A stretch of DNA of 64,000 nt from Streptomyces abikoensis (lineage in GTDB: Bacteria > Actinomycetota > Actinomycetes > Streptomycetales > Streptomycetaceae). The stretch spans positions 248,001 through 312,000 of the forward strand of contig NZ_BMRT01000005.1 of assembly GCF_014648775.1 (NCBI RefSeq). Direction: 5' to 3'. The notes under the pieces were generated by a model, which was given only the letters and a program-made list of their open reading frames with translations, had not been told where the DNA came from and did no database searches. A program made the translations under genes and the position numbers. Positions within the stretch are counted from its first letter, which is position 1. The number at the start of each line of letters is the position of its first letter. Below, piece by piece: positions 1 to 8,070 of the stretch.

Positions 1-43
1 ACCCGCGCGTGGCCTGATGGGAGGGGCCCGATAGCCTGCCCGC

Positions 44-559
44 ATGACCGTTACTGATGACCTCGCGGTGTCGGGTCGCGCCTCCGGGGAGCTCGGCCGC
101 GGCAAGCGCCGCCGCGCCGCTGCCGCCGTCGGGGCCGTGGCCCTCGGGCTCGTCGCCCTCACCGCCTGCGACAAGCCCACGCCGCTGGCGACCGTGACCG
201 TCGGTTCGACCACGGTGACCTCCGAGGCCGCCTGCTACGACGACGGCAACTCCCTCGGCAATGAGAAGGTCGCGTCCTGCCTCAAGGAGAGCGGGGGCGA
301 GACCGTCAAGGCGTCCATGGAGGACAAGCTCCGCTTCGGCGTCGACCCGAAGATCGCCGACGAGGGCTGGACCATCTTCATCAACGGCCAGCCCGCCGAG
401 CAGGAGCCGAACAAGAAGACGTACCGGACGATCCCGGCCAGCGCCTTCTTCGCCGGCGGCCAGGGCGGTGCGGCCGCCAAGACGCAGGTCAGCATCGTCG
501 AGGTGAGCACGGGCAAGGCCCTGGGCGTCTGGAACTTCACCGTCGAGCGCGAGTCCTGA
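44..559 (+). CDS. DUF2771-like lipoprotein
   Basis: A 171-residue predicted lipoprotein of unknown function. A basic N-terminus (GKRRR) is followed by a hydrophobic stretch and a lipobox ending LTAC near residue 42, so the mature protein should be lipid-anchored outside the membrane. The remainder is a small soluble domain that looks like the actinobacterial DUF2771 family. It lies 11 bases upstream of the futalosine hydrolase gene on the same strand and may be co-transcribed, but nothing in it points to menaquinone synthesis. The ATG at 44 is the only good start. Family assignment is by overall resemblance. Confidence 0.8.
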   Translation: MTVTDDLAVSGRASGELGRGKRRRAAAAVGAVALGLVALTACDKPTPLATVTVGSTTVTSEAACYDDGNSLGNEKVASCLKESGGETVKASMEDKLRFGVDPKIADEGWTIFINGQPAEQEPNKKTYRTIPASAFFAGGQGGAAAKTQVSIVEVSTGKALGVWNFTVERES

Positions 560-570
560 CCCCGCGACCG

Positions 571-1359
571 ATGCGAGTTCTCGTCGTCACCGCCGTCCCG
601 GCGGAACGTGACGCCGTGACCGCCGCCGCGCCGGAGCGGCGGGAGTTCCCGCTGCCCGGTGGCGCCGTGCCGCACCGGGTGGTGCCGGACGGCGGCGCGG
701 TGGTGTGCGACGTGCTGGCCGCCGGTGTCGGCCCGGCCGCCGCGGCGGCCGGGGCGGCGACGGCGCTGACCGCCGCCGCGCTCGCGGGCGCCCCCTACGA
801 CCTGGTGGTCTCGGCGGGCATCGCGGGCGGCTTCGCGCCCGCCGCGCCCGTCGGCGCCCTGGTGGTGTCCGACGCGGTGGTCGCCGCCGACCTGGGCGCC
901 CAGTCCGGCGACGGCGGTTTCCTGTCGGTCACCGAGCTGGGCTTCGGCTCGCACGCCCACCGGGCCCCGGAGGAGCTCGTCCGGGCCGTGGCCGGGGCGA
1001 CCGGCGCGGTGCGCGGCGCGGTGCTGACCGTGTCCACCGCCACCGGCACCGCCGAGCGGGCCGGGGAGCTGGCCGCCCGTCACCCGGGCGCGGTGGCCGA
1101 GGGCATGGAGGGCTTCGGCGTCGCCGAGGCCGCGGCGGCCCACGGGGTGCCCGTGCTGGAGCTGCGGGCGGTGTCCAACGAGGTCGGGCCGCGCGACAAG
1201 GGTGCCTGGCGCATCGGGGAGGCGCTGCGGGCGCTCACCGAGGGCTTCGCCGGGCTTTTTCCGGTTCTCGCGGCATCTCCGGTCCTTCCGGTATCGGATT
1301 CTTCTTCCGGTTCGTCGCCTGCCACATTGGCCGAATCGCTGCCTGCTCAGGGGGGCTGA
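571..1359 (+). CDS. mqnB: Futalosine hydrolase
   Basis: Likely hydrolyses futalosine to dehypoxanthine-futalosine and hypoxanthine in the futalosine route to menaquinone, in the cytoplasm. The N-terminus (MRVLVVTAVPAERDAV) and the central VSAGIAGGF and EGMEGFGVAEAA segments are typical of the nucleosidase/phosphorylase fold, with the acidic MEG motif at the base-binding site. Length is 262 residues. The last 30 residues are a Ser/Pro-rich tail that looks dispensable. The stop codon is one base before the mqnD start, so the two form a translationally coupled pair. Other route enzymes (MqnA, MqnC, MqnE) are not in this window. Confidence 0.93.
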   Translation: MRVLVVTAVPAERDAVTAAAPERREFPLPGGAVPHRVVPDGGAVVCDVLAAGVGPAAAAAGAATALTAAALAGAPYDLVVSAGIAGGFAPAAPVGALVVSDAVVAADLGAQSGDGGFLSVTELGFGSHAHRAPEELVRAVAGATGAVRGAVLTVSTATGTAERAGELAARHPGAVAEGMEGFGVAEAAAAHGVPVLELRAVSNEVGPRDKGAWRIGEALRALTEGFAGLFPVLAASPVLPVSDSSSGSSPATLAESLPAQGG

Positions 1360-1360
1360 C

Positions 1361-2221
1361 ATGAGCGCGCCGCTCAAGATCGCTTATTCGCCGTGTCCCA
1401 ACGACACCTTCGTCTTCGACGCCTGGGCCCACGGCCGGATCCCCGGCGCGCCCGCCCTCGACGTCACCTTCGCCGACATCGACATCACCAACGGCATGGC
1501 CGAGCGCGGTGAATTCGACGTGCTGAAGGTGTCCTACGCGGTGCTGCCGTGGGTGCTCGACGAGTACGCGCTGCTGCCCTGCGGCGGGGCCCTGGGGCGC
1601 GGCTGCGGCCCGCTGGTGCTGACCCGCGAGGCGGACGGCCCGGCGGACGCGGCGGAGCTGGCCGGGAAGACCGTCGCCGTGCCGAGCGAGCGCTCGACGG
1701 CCTATCTGCTGTTCCGGCTGTGGGCGGCCGCCGAGGTCCCCGGCGGGGTCGGCGAGGTCGCGGTGCTGCCCTTCCACGAGATCATGCCGGCCGTGCGGGA
1801 CGGCAAGGTGGACGCCGGACTGGTCATCCACGAGGCCCGCTTCACCTACGGGAACTACGGGCTGCGCAAGCTCGCCGACATGGGCGAGCACTGGGAGGGC
1901 ACCACGGGCCTGCCCATTCCGCTGGGCGCCATCATCGCCAAGCGCTCGCTGGGCGCGGAGCGGCTGCGGGAGCTGGCCGAGACGGCCCGCACCTCGGTGC
2001 GGATGGCCTGGGACGACCCGGCGGCCTCCCGCCCGTACGTCCTGGCGCACGCCCAGGAGATGGACCAGGCGGTGGCGGACCAGCACATCGGGCTGTACGT
2101 CAACGAGTTCACCGCGGGCCTGGGCGAGGAGGGCTACGCCGCCGTACGCGGGCTGCTGACCCGCGCCGCGGCCGAGGGGCTCGTACCGCCCCTCGGCCCG
2201 GACGCGCTCGCGTTCGTGTAG
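1361..2221 (+). CDS. mqnD: 1,4-dihydroxy-6-naphthoate synthase
   Basis: Converts cyclic dehypoxanthine futalosine to 1,4-dihydroxy-6-naphthoate, the naphthoquinone ring precursor in the futalosine menaquinone pathway. The protein (286 residues) opens with KIAYSPCPNDTFVFDAW, the signature of this periplasmic-binding-protein-like enzyme family, and keeps the FADIDITN and LVIHEARFTYGNYGL segments. The ATG at 1361 is one base after the mqnB stop; upstream in-frame starts would overlap mqnB deeply and are rejected. The pairing of mqnB with mqnD is strong mutual support for both calls. Confidence 0.95.
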   Translation: MSAPLKIAYSPCPNDTFVFDAWAHGRIPGAPALDVTFADIDITNGMAERGEFDVLKVSYAVLPWVLDEYALLPCGGALGRGCGPLVLTREADGPADAAELAGKTVAVPSERSTAYLLFRLWAAAEVPGGVGEVAVLPFHEIMPAVRDGKVDAGLVIHEARFTYGNYGLRKLADMGEHWEGTTGLPIPLGAIIAKRSLGAERLRELAETARTSVRMAWDDPAASRPYVLAHAQEMDQAVADQHIGLYVNEFTAGLGEEGYAAVRGLLTRAAAEGLVPPLGPDALAFV

Positions 2222-2234
2222 CCCCGCGACGTCC

Positions 2235-2618
2235 TCAGACGTCCAGCTGGTCGGCCACGGCGCGGAGCATGCCCGCGATCTTCGCGCCGCTGGCCTTCTC
2301 CGGGTAGCGGCCGCGCTCGAGCTGCTGGGTGACGTTCTCCAGGAGCGTGGTGAGGTCCTGGACGATGGAGGCCAGCTCATCGGGCTTGCGGCGCTGCGCT
2401 GCGGCGACCGACGGGGGGGCTTCGAGCAGGGTCACCGACAGCGCCTGGTCACCGCGCTGGCCGGCCACCACGCCGAACTCCACGCGCTGGCCGGGCTTGA
2501 GGGCGTCGACCCCGTCCGGGAGCACCGAGGAGTGCACGAAGACGTCTCCGCCGTCGTCGCGGGAGAGAAAGCCGAAGCCCTTCTCGCTGTTGAACCACTT
2601 GACCTTGCCGGTAGGCAC
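2235..2618 (-). CDS. Cold-shock-domain protein with C-terminal extension
   Basis: Nucleic-acid-binding protein of about 127 residues. Residues 1-65 form a cold-shock domain with both RNA-binding motifs, GKVKWFNSEKGFGF and DVFVHSS. A charged, probably helical tail of about 60 residues follows, which simple CspA proteins lack. I chose the GTG at 2618, directly before PTGKVKWF, because the upstream in-frame ATG at 2675 would add a basic stretch unlike cold-shock N-termini. It converges on mqnD with a 13-base gap. The tail probably modulates binding or oligomerisation, which is inference. Confidence 0.88.
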   Translation of the reverse strand: MPTGKVKWFNSEKGFGFLSRDDGGDVFVHSSVLPDGVDALKPGQRVEFGVVAGQRGDQALSVTLLEAPPSVAAAQRRKPDELASIVQDLTTLLENVTQQLERGRYPEKASGAKIAGMLRAVADQLDV

Positions 2619-2848
2619 GTCTGTCCTCGTCCTCGTGTCTCGTCGGATACCGAAAAAACGAAATATTCGCTGCAATCAAGAGAAAAACAGCTCTGGATAG
2701 CACTACAGCGGGCCGCAAGACCCGCCACCCCCAAGGCTAATGGTCCCGGGCCCGGTGACAAGACGTCCTCGGGTCGTACCTGTGCGCGTCCGATCTGTTC
2801 GCCGTCATCCGGCCGCCATACCGCCGCCCTGGGATCTACCCTGGTCAG

Positions 2849-3097
2849 GTGAGTAGCGAAACGCCCCGAGCCGGGGATCTGCTGGTACGGACCGGCGCCG
2901 TCGTCTTTCTCGTCGGCGCGGTGGCCACTTTGGCCACGGTCGCCCCGCTGTTCCTCGGTGCCGATCCCCTGCCGCCCGCAGCGTACTTCGTCTGCATGCT
3001 GATGGGCGTGGGATTTGTGATCTCCGGGGCCGGGGTGCTGCGCTCCATCGCCGAGCAGCGCCGCGAGGCGCGCGGGGCGATGGATCCCGCGAGCTAG
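2849..3097 (+). CDS. Small two-TM membrane protein
   Basis: An 82-residue protein with two predicted membrane helices, about residues 12-36 (VRTGAVVFLVGAVATLATVA) and 44-66, joined by a short loop with LGADPLPPAAY. The C-terminus is charged and likely cytoplasmic. It has the codon bias of a real Streptomyces gene and a GTG start. It overlaps the convergent HAD gene by four bases. The function is not recognised. Confidence 0.75.
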   Translation: MSSETPRAGDLLVRTGAVVFLVGAVATLATVAPLFLGADPLPPAAYFVCMLMGVGFVISGAGVLRSIAEQRREARGAMDPAS

Positions 3098-3786
3098 TCC
3101 GCCCGGCGCCGCTCCGCCTGGTGCCGGTCCGTCGAGCCGGCTCGGTGTCCGCGCAGCCAGTCCGGGAAGTCGGTCAGGCCGCCGGGCAGGACGACGTCCG
3201 CCCCGGCCGCGCTCAGTTCGGCCACGCCGTACGGCCCGGTGGGCACCGCCACGGCGAGCGCGCCGGCCTTCCGCGCGCCGAGCACGTCCCCGATGTGGTC
3301 GCCGACGTAGACGGACGCGCCGTGGGCGCGCAGGGCGAGGGCCTTGTCCTCGGCCCACAGGTCGCCGATGAGTTCCTCGGCGTCGATGCCCAGGTGGTCC
3401 AGGTGGAGCCGGGCGTTCCGGGGGTTCTTGGCGGTGACGACGATGGCCCGGCCGCCCAGCTCCCGGATGGCGGCCAGGGATTCGCGGGCGCCCGGCATCG
3501 CGGGCGAGGGGGCTATGCCGTGCTGGGGGTAGCCGGCCAGGTAGAGGGCGTTGGCCTCGGCGACCTCCTCCTCCGGGAACCAGTTGCGCAGTTCCTCGAC
3601 GAGCGGCGGGCCCAGTCTGCTGATGACGAGGTCGAGGTCGATGTGGGTGCCCGTGGCGGCGGCGAGCGCCGCGTAGGCGGCCCTGATGCCGGGTCGCGAG
3701 TCGACCAGGGTCAGGTCGAGGTCGAAGCCGACCGTGAAGGCGTACCGGTGGTCCGTGCGCGGGGCCGTGCTCGGATACGGGGTCAT
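3094..3786 (-). CDS. HAD-family hydrolase (phosphoglycolate phosphatase-like)
   Basis: A 230-residue haloacid dehalogenase-type phosphatase. HAD motif I is GFDLDLTLVDS (nucleophile first Asp), motif II is VVTAKN, and motif IV is VYVGDHIGDVLGA with paired acidic residues for Mg2+. A helical cap lies between residues about 30 and 95. This layout fits phosphoglycolate phosphatase-like subfamily I enzymes, but the substrate cannot be read from sequence. The ATG at 3786 is the natural start. The gene is transcribed away from the iron-uptake genes that begin at 3924. Confidence 0.88.
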   Translation of the reverse strand: MTPYPSTAPRTDHRYAFTVGFDLDLTLVDSRPGIRAAYAALAAATGTHIDLDLVISRLGPPLVEELRNWFPEEEVAEANALYLAGYPQHGIAPSPAMPGARESLAAIRELGGRAIVVTAKNPRNARLHLDHLGIDAEELIGDLWAEDKALALRAHGASVYVGDHIGDVLGARKAGALAVAVPTGPYGVAELSAAGADVVLPGGLTDFPDWLRGHRAGSTDRHQAERRRAD

Positions 3787-3820
3787 GCCCCATATTGTGC
3801 CGGGTGGCCCACCCGTACAC

Positions 3821-3839
3821 TTAGCCTTGCCTAACCGCA
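3821..3839 (+). promoter_or_regulatory. Iron-box-like operator (DmdR1/IdeR type)
   Basis: The sequence TTAGCCTTGCCTAACC resembles the actinobacterial iron box TTAGGTTAGGCTAACCTAA, matching about 12 of 19 positions, with the TTAG and CTAACC ends kept. It lies about 85 bases before the first siderophore-permease gene and next to the HAD gene start. Iron-dependent repression of the importer would be expected. The match is imperfect and was judged by eye. Confidence 0.55.
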
Positions 3840-3923
3840 GCCGTTCGCGGCATTGGGGCCGTCATGGCCGCAATGCCGGTTTGTCGACCTGTCGGCCCTT
3901 TTGGGGCCGGCGTTTTGGAAGCG

Positions 3924-4955
3924 ATGTCAGCCGCCGTCCCGATCAGCAGCCCCGGACCGTCGTCGGTCCGCCGCCGCGTCGGCTGGATGGCGGCAGCGGT
4001 CGCCGCCCTGGCCGTCGCGGCCCTGCTCAGCCTCGCCGTCGGCAGCCGCCCGGTGGCCCCCTCCCACGTCCTGGACGCGCTGCTGCACGGCGGCACGGAC
4101 CCCGACTCCGTGACCGTGCGCAGCTTCCGCGTGCCGCGCACCCTGATCGGGGTGATGGTCGGCGCGGCCCTCGCCCTGGCCGGCACCGCGCTCCAGGGCG
4201 TCACCCGCAATCCCATCGCCGACCCGGGCGTCCTCGGCATCAGCCAGGGCGCCTCGCTGGGCGTCGTCGTCGCCATGACGGTCGCGGGGCTCCACCGGCT
4301 GAGCGACTACGTCTGGTTCGGCTTCACGGGCGCCGCCGTGGCCGCCGTGGGCGTCTACGCCGTCGCCACGCGCGGGCGCGGCGGGGCCTCGCCGGTGAAG
4401 CTGGCGCTGGCCGGGGCCGCGATCAACGCGCTGCTGGTCTCCGTCATCTCCGGCGTCCTGACCACCGAGGCGTCCGCGCTGGACGAGTTCCGCTTCTGGC
4501 AGGTCGGCTCGATCGCCGGGCGCGACGCGGCCGTCGCCGCGCAGCTCTGGCCGTTCCTGCTCGTGGGCGCGGCGGCCGTGCTGGCGTCCGCCCGGGGCCT
4601 GGACGCGCTCGCGCTGGGCGAGGACATGGCGAAGGGCCTGGGCCGCAACGTGGGGCTCGTCCGCGTCACCGCCGGGCTCGGCGCCACCGTGCTCACCGGC
4701 GCGGGCGTCGCGGCCGCCGGGCCGATCGCCTTCCTGGGCCTGGCCGTCCCGCACATCGCCCGCGCGCTCGTGGGCACCGGACACCGCTGGGTGCTGCCGA
4801 TGGCCGCGCTGCTCGGTCCCGTGATCCTGCTGACCGCCGACGTCCTCGGCCGGGTGATCTACACGGAGGGCGAGGTGCCGTCCGGTGTGATGACCGCGCT
4901 GCTCGGCCTGCCCTTCCTCGTGACGCTGGTCCGCCGCAAGGCGGTGGCGGCGTGA
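3924..4955 (+). CDS. FecCD-type iron-siderophore ABC permease, first subunit
   Basis: Inner-membrane permease subunit (343 residues) of a ferric-siderophore importer of the FecCD/BtuC family. Hallmarks are the N-terminal RSFRVPRTLIGVMVGAALAL, GVTRNPIADPGVLGISQGAS, and late GPIAFLGLAVPHIARALVG, which forms the coupling helix to the ATPase. About nine to ten membrane helices are visible. I chose the ATG at 3924 behind GGAAG; an upstream in-frame ATG at 3864 would add a non-membrane tail. It overlaps the next permease by four bases (GTGA) and heads a three-gene operon. No substrate-binding lipoprotein gene is nearby. Confidence 0.93.
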   Translation: MSAAVPISSPGPSSVRRRVGWMAAAVAALAVAALLSLAVGSRPVAPSHVLDALLHGGTDPDSVTVRSFRVPRTLIGVMVGAALALAGTALQGVTRNPIADPGVLGISQGASLGVVVAMTVAGLHRLSDYVWFGFTGAAVAAVGVYAVATRGRGGASPVKLALAGAAINALLVSVISGVLTTEASALDEFRFWQVGSIAGRDAAVAAQLWPFLLVGAAAVLASARGLDALALGEDMAKGLGRNVGLVRVTAGLGATVLTGAGVAAAGPIAFLGLAVPHIARALVGTGHRWVLPMAALLGPVILLTADVLGRVIYTEGEVPSGVMTALLGLPFLVTLVRRKAVAA

Positions 4956-6016
4956 GCGCGACCCCGGCGATATCCCCCGTCCGTCCCCACGGGTACGCCC
5001 TGGTACGGGTCGGCCGCGGCTCGTTCCTCGTCCACCGGCGGGCCACGGTCGTCGCCCTGGCACTGACCGTGCTGCTGGCCGGGGCGTGCCTGGCGTACCT
5101 GTGCCTGGGCATGCCGGACACCTCCCCGGGGGAGGTCCTGAAGGTGCTCCTCGGGCAGCCGTCCTCCGCCGAGTTCGCCGTGGGCACCGCCCGGCTCCCC
5201 CGGATGACCGTGGGCCTGCTGGCCGGCGCGGCCTTCGGCGTGGCCGGGGCGCTCATCCAGACCGTCGCCCGCAACCCGCTGGCCAGCCCCGACGTCATCG
5301 GGGTCAGCCAGGGCGCGGGGGCGCTGACGGTCGGGGCGATGACCTTCGGGACGACCTCGTACTCCGTCCTGCCCTATCTGTCGGTGGCGGGCGGGCTGCT
5401 CGCGGCGGGCCTCGTCTACGCCTTCGCGTGGCGGGGCGGGCTGCAGGCCGCGCGCTTCGTGCTCATCGGCATCGGCTTCGCCGTCGCCCTGCGCTCGGTC
5501 ACCCACCTGTTCCTGACCAAGGGCGACTACCTCGTCGCCCAGCAGGCCAAGGTGTGGCTGACGGGCTCCCTGGGCGCCCGCGGCTGGGACGAGGCGGCAC
5601 CGCTCGCCTGGACCCTGCTGGCCGCCCTTCCCGCGATCTGCTGGGCGGCCCGGGCGCAGCGCACGGTGTCGCTGGACGACGCCACCGCGACCGCGCTGGG
5701 CGTCCGGCTGAACCGGACCCGGCTGGGGCTGGCGGGCCTCGGCGTCGTCCTCGCCTCCGTCGCCACGGGCGCGGCGGGCCCGGTGGACTTCGTGGCGCTG
5801 CTCGCCCCGCAGATCGCCCGCCGCATGACCCGCACGGCGCAGATCCCGCTGCTGGGGTCGGCGCTGCTGGGCGCGTTCATCGTGGTGACGGCGGACCTGC
5901 TGGGGCGCAAGCTCCTGGAGCCCACCCAGCTGCCGGTGGGCGTCCTCACGGCGGCCGTGGGGGCGCCGTACCTGATCTGGCTGATCGCCCGCGGGCGTAC
6001 GGGAGGGAAAGCGTGA
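4952..6016 (+). CDS. FecCD-type iron-siderophore ABC permease, second subunit
   Basis: Second permease subunit (354 residues), which would pair with the upstream subunit to form the transmembrane channel. It carries the parallel family motifs RLPRMTVGLLAGAAFGVAGA, RNPLASPDVIGVSQGAGA and GPVDFVALLAPQIARRM. The GTG at 4952 overlaps the upstream TGA, and its own stop overlaps the GTG of the ATPase gene, so all three genes are translationally coupled. The open frame runs upstream to 3686, but that extension lies out of frame within the first permease and is not real. Confidence 0.93.
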   Translation: MSATPAISPVRPHGYALVRVGRGSFLVHRRATVVALALTVLLAGACLAYLCLGMPDTSPGEVLKVLLGQPSSAEFAVGTARLPRMTVGLLAGAAFGVAGALIQTVARNPLASPDVIGVSQGAGALTVGAMTFGTTSYSVLPYLSVAGGLLAAGLVYAFAWRGGLQAARFVLIGIGFAVALRSVTHLFLTKGDYLVAQQAKVWLTGSLGARGWDEAAPLAWTLLAALPAICWAARAQRTVSLDDATATALGVRLNRTRLGLAGLGVVLASVATGAAGPVDFVALLAPQIARRMTRTAQIPLLGSALLGAFIVVTADLLGRKLLEPTQLPVGVLTAAVGAPYLIWLIARGRTGGKA

Positions 6017-6822
6017 CCGTCACCACCAGTGCCACGAGCCGGCTCGGTGCCCGGGAGCTGACGCTCGCCTACGAGGAGCGCACGGTCGTCGAGGGCCTGG
6101 ACCTGGACGTCCCGGACGGCCGGGTCACGGTGATCGTCGGCCCGAACGCGTGCGGCAAGTCGACGCTGCTGCGCGCGCTGGGGCGGCTGCTGAAGCCCGC
6201 GCGGGGCTCGGTGCTGCTCGACGGCGAGGAGCTCGCCCGCATCCCGACCCGGCGGGTCGCCCGGTCGCTGGGGCTGCTGCCGCAGACCCCCGTGGCGCCC
6301 GAGGCCATCACCGTCGCCGACCTCGTCGCCCGCGGCCGACAGCCGCACCAGCGGTGGTGGCAGCAGTGGTCGGAGGACGACGAGCGGGCCGTCGCCGACG
6401 CCATGGCCCGCACGGACGTCGCGGCGCTGGCGGACCGTCAGGTGGACGAACTCTCCGGCGGGCAGCGCCAGCGGGTGTGGATCGCGATGGCACTGGCGCA
6501 GGAGACGGACCTGCTGCTGCTCGACGAGCCGACGACGTACCTGGACATCTCCCACCAGGTGGAGGTCCTGGACCTCGTCCGGCGCCTCAACCACGAGCGG
6601 GGGCGGACGGTCGTCGCCGTGCTGCACGACCTGAACCAGGCGGCGCGGTACGCGGATCATCTTGTCGCGATGAAGGACGGCCGCATCACCGCGCAAGGGC
6701 GGCCGTCGGAGGTCGTGACGGCGGAGCTGGTGCGGGAGGTCTTCGGCCTGGAGGCGGTCGTGGTGGAAGACCCCGTGACGGGTGGCCCGATGGTCGTACC
6801 CGGGAGGCCGTGGGAGGGGTGA
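6013..6822 (+). CDS. Iron-siderophore ABC transporter ATP-binding protein
   Basis: Cytoplasmic ATPase (269 residues) of the FepC/FhuC type that powers the two upstream permeases. Walker A is GPNACGKST near residue 40, the signature is LSGGQRQRVWIAM, Walker B is LLLLDEPTTYLD, and the H-loop is VLHDLNQAARY. The alanine in the P-loop is common in siderophore ATPases. The GTG at 6013 overlaps the previous stop by four bases. The frame extends back to 5086, but only as a shadow in the permease gene. The operon ends at a 50-bp palindrome. Confidence 0.93.
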   Translation: MTVTTSATSRLGARELTLAYEERTVVEGLDLDVPDGRVTVIVGPNACGKSTLLRALGRLLKPARGSVLLDGEELARIPTRRVARSLGLLPQTPVAPEAITVADLVARGRQPHQRWWQQWSEDDERAVADAMARTDVAALADRQVDELSGGQRQRVWIAMALAQETDLLLLDEPTTYLDISHQVEVLDLVRRLNHERGRTVVAVLHDLNQAARYADHLVAMKDGRITAQGRPSEVVTAELVREVFGLEAVVVEDPVTGGPMVVPGRPWEG

Positions 6823-6827
6823 CGATG

Positions 6828-6853
6828 CCCCGGTCCCGCCCCTTCCCGTTTCC
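6828..6853. repeat. Dispersed GC-rich intergenic repeat, copy 1
   Basis: The 26 bases starting CCCCGGTCCCGCCCC and ending CCGTTTCC recur nearly unchanged at 16053-16079 and 55225-55251. All three copies lie just after the 3' end of a gene, or overlap it. This is probably part of a dispersed terminator-associated repeat. Confidence 0.6.
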
Positions 6854-6875
6854 TGGGGCTCCGCCCCAGCCCCCG

Positions 6876-6925
6876 GTCCTCAAACGCCGGACGGGCTGAA
6901 TTCAGCCCGTCCGGCGTTTGAGGAC
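6876..6925. terminator. Perfect 50-bp palindrome, probable bidirectional terminator
   Basis: Two perfect 25-base arms meet without a loop (GTCCTCAAACGCC and its complement at the ends, CTGAATTCAG at the centre). It lies between the convergent iron-uptake ATPase gene and the membrane-protein gene ending at 6956. There is no T-run, as is usual in this genus. It could act as a terminator on both strands. Confidence 0.75.
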
Positions 6926-6955
6926 AACCCTCCCCGGCGGCGCCCCCGGGGCGCG

Positions 6956-7984
6956 TCAGCCCGGCCGTCGCGCCCGCCACAGTACGAAGGCCGCCGATGC
7001 CACCGCCGCCACCTTCACCACCACCGGCCACGTCTCCGCCAGGGCCGACGCCATCGCACCCTGCGGTATCGGGTCGCCCCAGCGACCCTCCGTGCGGCCC
7101 CAGAGCCAGACCACCGCGCCGGCCACCGCCAGGCCCGGCACGCCCATCACGGCCCACTTCGACTCCGTCTGCGTGAGGCGGCGCGTCGCGTAGGCCAGGG
7201 CCCAGCCCGCCGCCAGGACCAGCCAGTTGCCGAGGACCGCCCCGGCGACGAGCAGCACGGCCACGAGCAGGAGGAGCGGGCTCATGGGGACGCCGTCCTT
7301 GGAGCGCCAGAAGCTGAAGCGGCGGTCGTCGCCGGACGACTCGTCCTCGCCCGCCTCCGTCTCGGATTCGGCGGTGACGGCGTCGGCCTCCGGCTGCTTC
7401 TCGAGCGACGGCGACGGCGGCGGCTTCAGCATGTCCGGGATCTCGATCCCCCCGGTGAACCCGTGCACGGCGTCCCCCGCGCCCCCGGGGTCCGCCGGCG
7501 CGAAGGGCCCCGGCTCCACCCGCCACCAGTCCGCCCGCCCGAGCTCCTCCTCCGTCGCCAGGTGCGGCGGCGCCGCGGGCCCGCCGAGCCGGGGCGGACG
7601 GGCCGCGACGGGCACGGACGGCACCGCCTCCTCCGCCCCCGGCCGCCGCTGCGCAGGCACCCGCCCCGCGTCGGCCACGCCGCCCGCCGGGGCCGAGGCC
7701 GCCGTGCCCGAGGCAGCCACCGCCTCCGACGGCGTACCCAGCCCGTCGAGGATGCGCCGCACGGCGGCGGGGGTGTCGGCGCCCTCGGCCGCGCGCCGGC
7801 GCTCGATCTCGGCACGCAGCCGCGACACCAGCCGCATCCGGTCGCCGGAGGTGAGCGACTGTCTCTGGGCGAGGTCCCCGACCTTGCTCAGATAGTCGTA
7901 AACCAGCTGATCGCTCTCGATCCCCACCGAAGCCCCCAAGGCCGCACGAGCCGTCGAACCCCACCGAAGGTACCGGTTCCGCAC
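6956..7984 (-). CDS. Conserved actinobacterial membrane protein
   Basis: A 342-residue protein of unknown function. The N-terminal third is soluble and helical (VYDYLSKVGDLAQRQ, LVSRLRAEIERRRAAEG) and resembles the short N-terminal module of many Streptomyces membrane proteins. A Pro/Ala-rich linker (about 85-200) follows. The C-terminal third has about four membrane helices, including PLLLLVAVLLVAGAVLGNWL and GLAVAGAVVWLWG. The start is either the ATG at 7984 or a GTG about 20 codons in, before GIESDQLVYDY. It is divergent from the helicase-associated gene. Confidence 0.78.
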   Translation of the reverse strand: MRNRYLRWGSTARAALGASVGIESDQLVYDYLSKVGDLAQRQSLTSGDRMRLVSRLRAEIERRRAAEGADTPAAVRRILDGLGTPSEAVAASGTAASAPAGGVADAGRVPAQRRPGAEEAVPSVPVAARPPRLGGPAAPPHLATEEELGRADWWRVEPGPFAPADPGGAGDAVHGFTGGIEIPDMLKPPPSPSLEKQPEADAVTAESETEAGEDESSGDDRRFSFWRSKDGVPMSPLLLLVAVLLVAGAVLGNWLVLAAGWALAYATRRLTQTESKWAVMGVPGLAVAGAVVWLWGRTEGRWGDPIPQGAMASALAETWPVVVKVAAVASAAFVLWRARRPG

Positions 7985-8070
7985 CCGCCGTCACCCGGTC
8001 ACGGACGAAGCCCCGGGGCCGAGCCGGTGAACCCGGGGCCGCGGCACGGCGACCCGGTACCGTAAACAGA

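Noticed and set aside
235..1377. A 380-codon minus-strand open frame across mqnB
   Set aside because: Shadow of high-GC coding DNA: composition is Arg/Gly-rich and it lies antisense to a well-recognised gene.
3686..6016. A 776-codon frame seemingly fusing new sequence to the second permease
   Set aside because: Only the part from the GTG at 4952 has membrane-protein character; the front is out of frame within the first permease gene.
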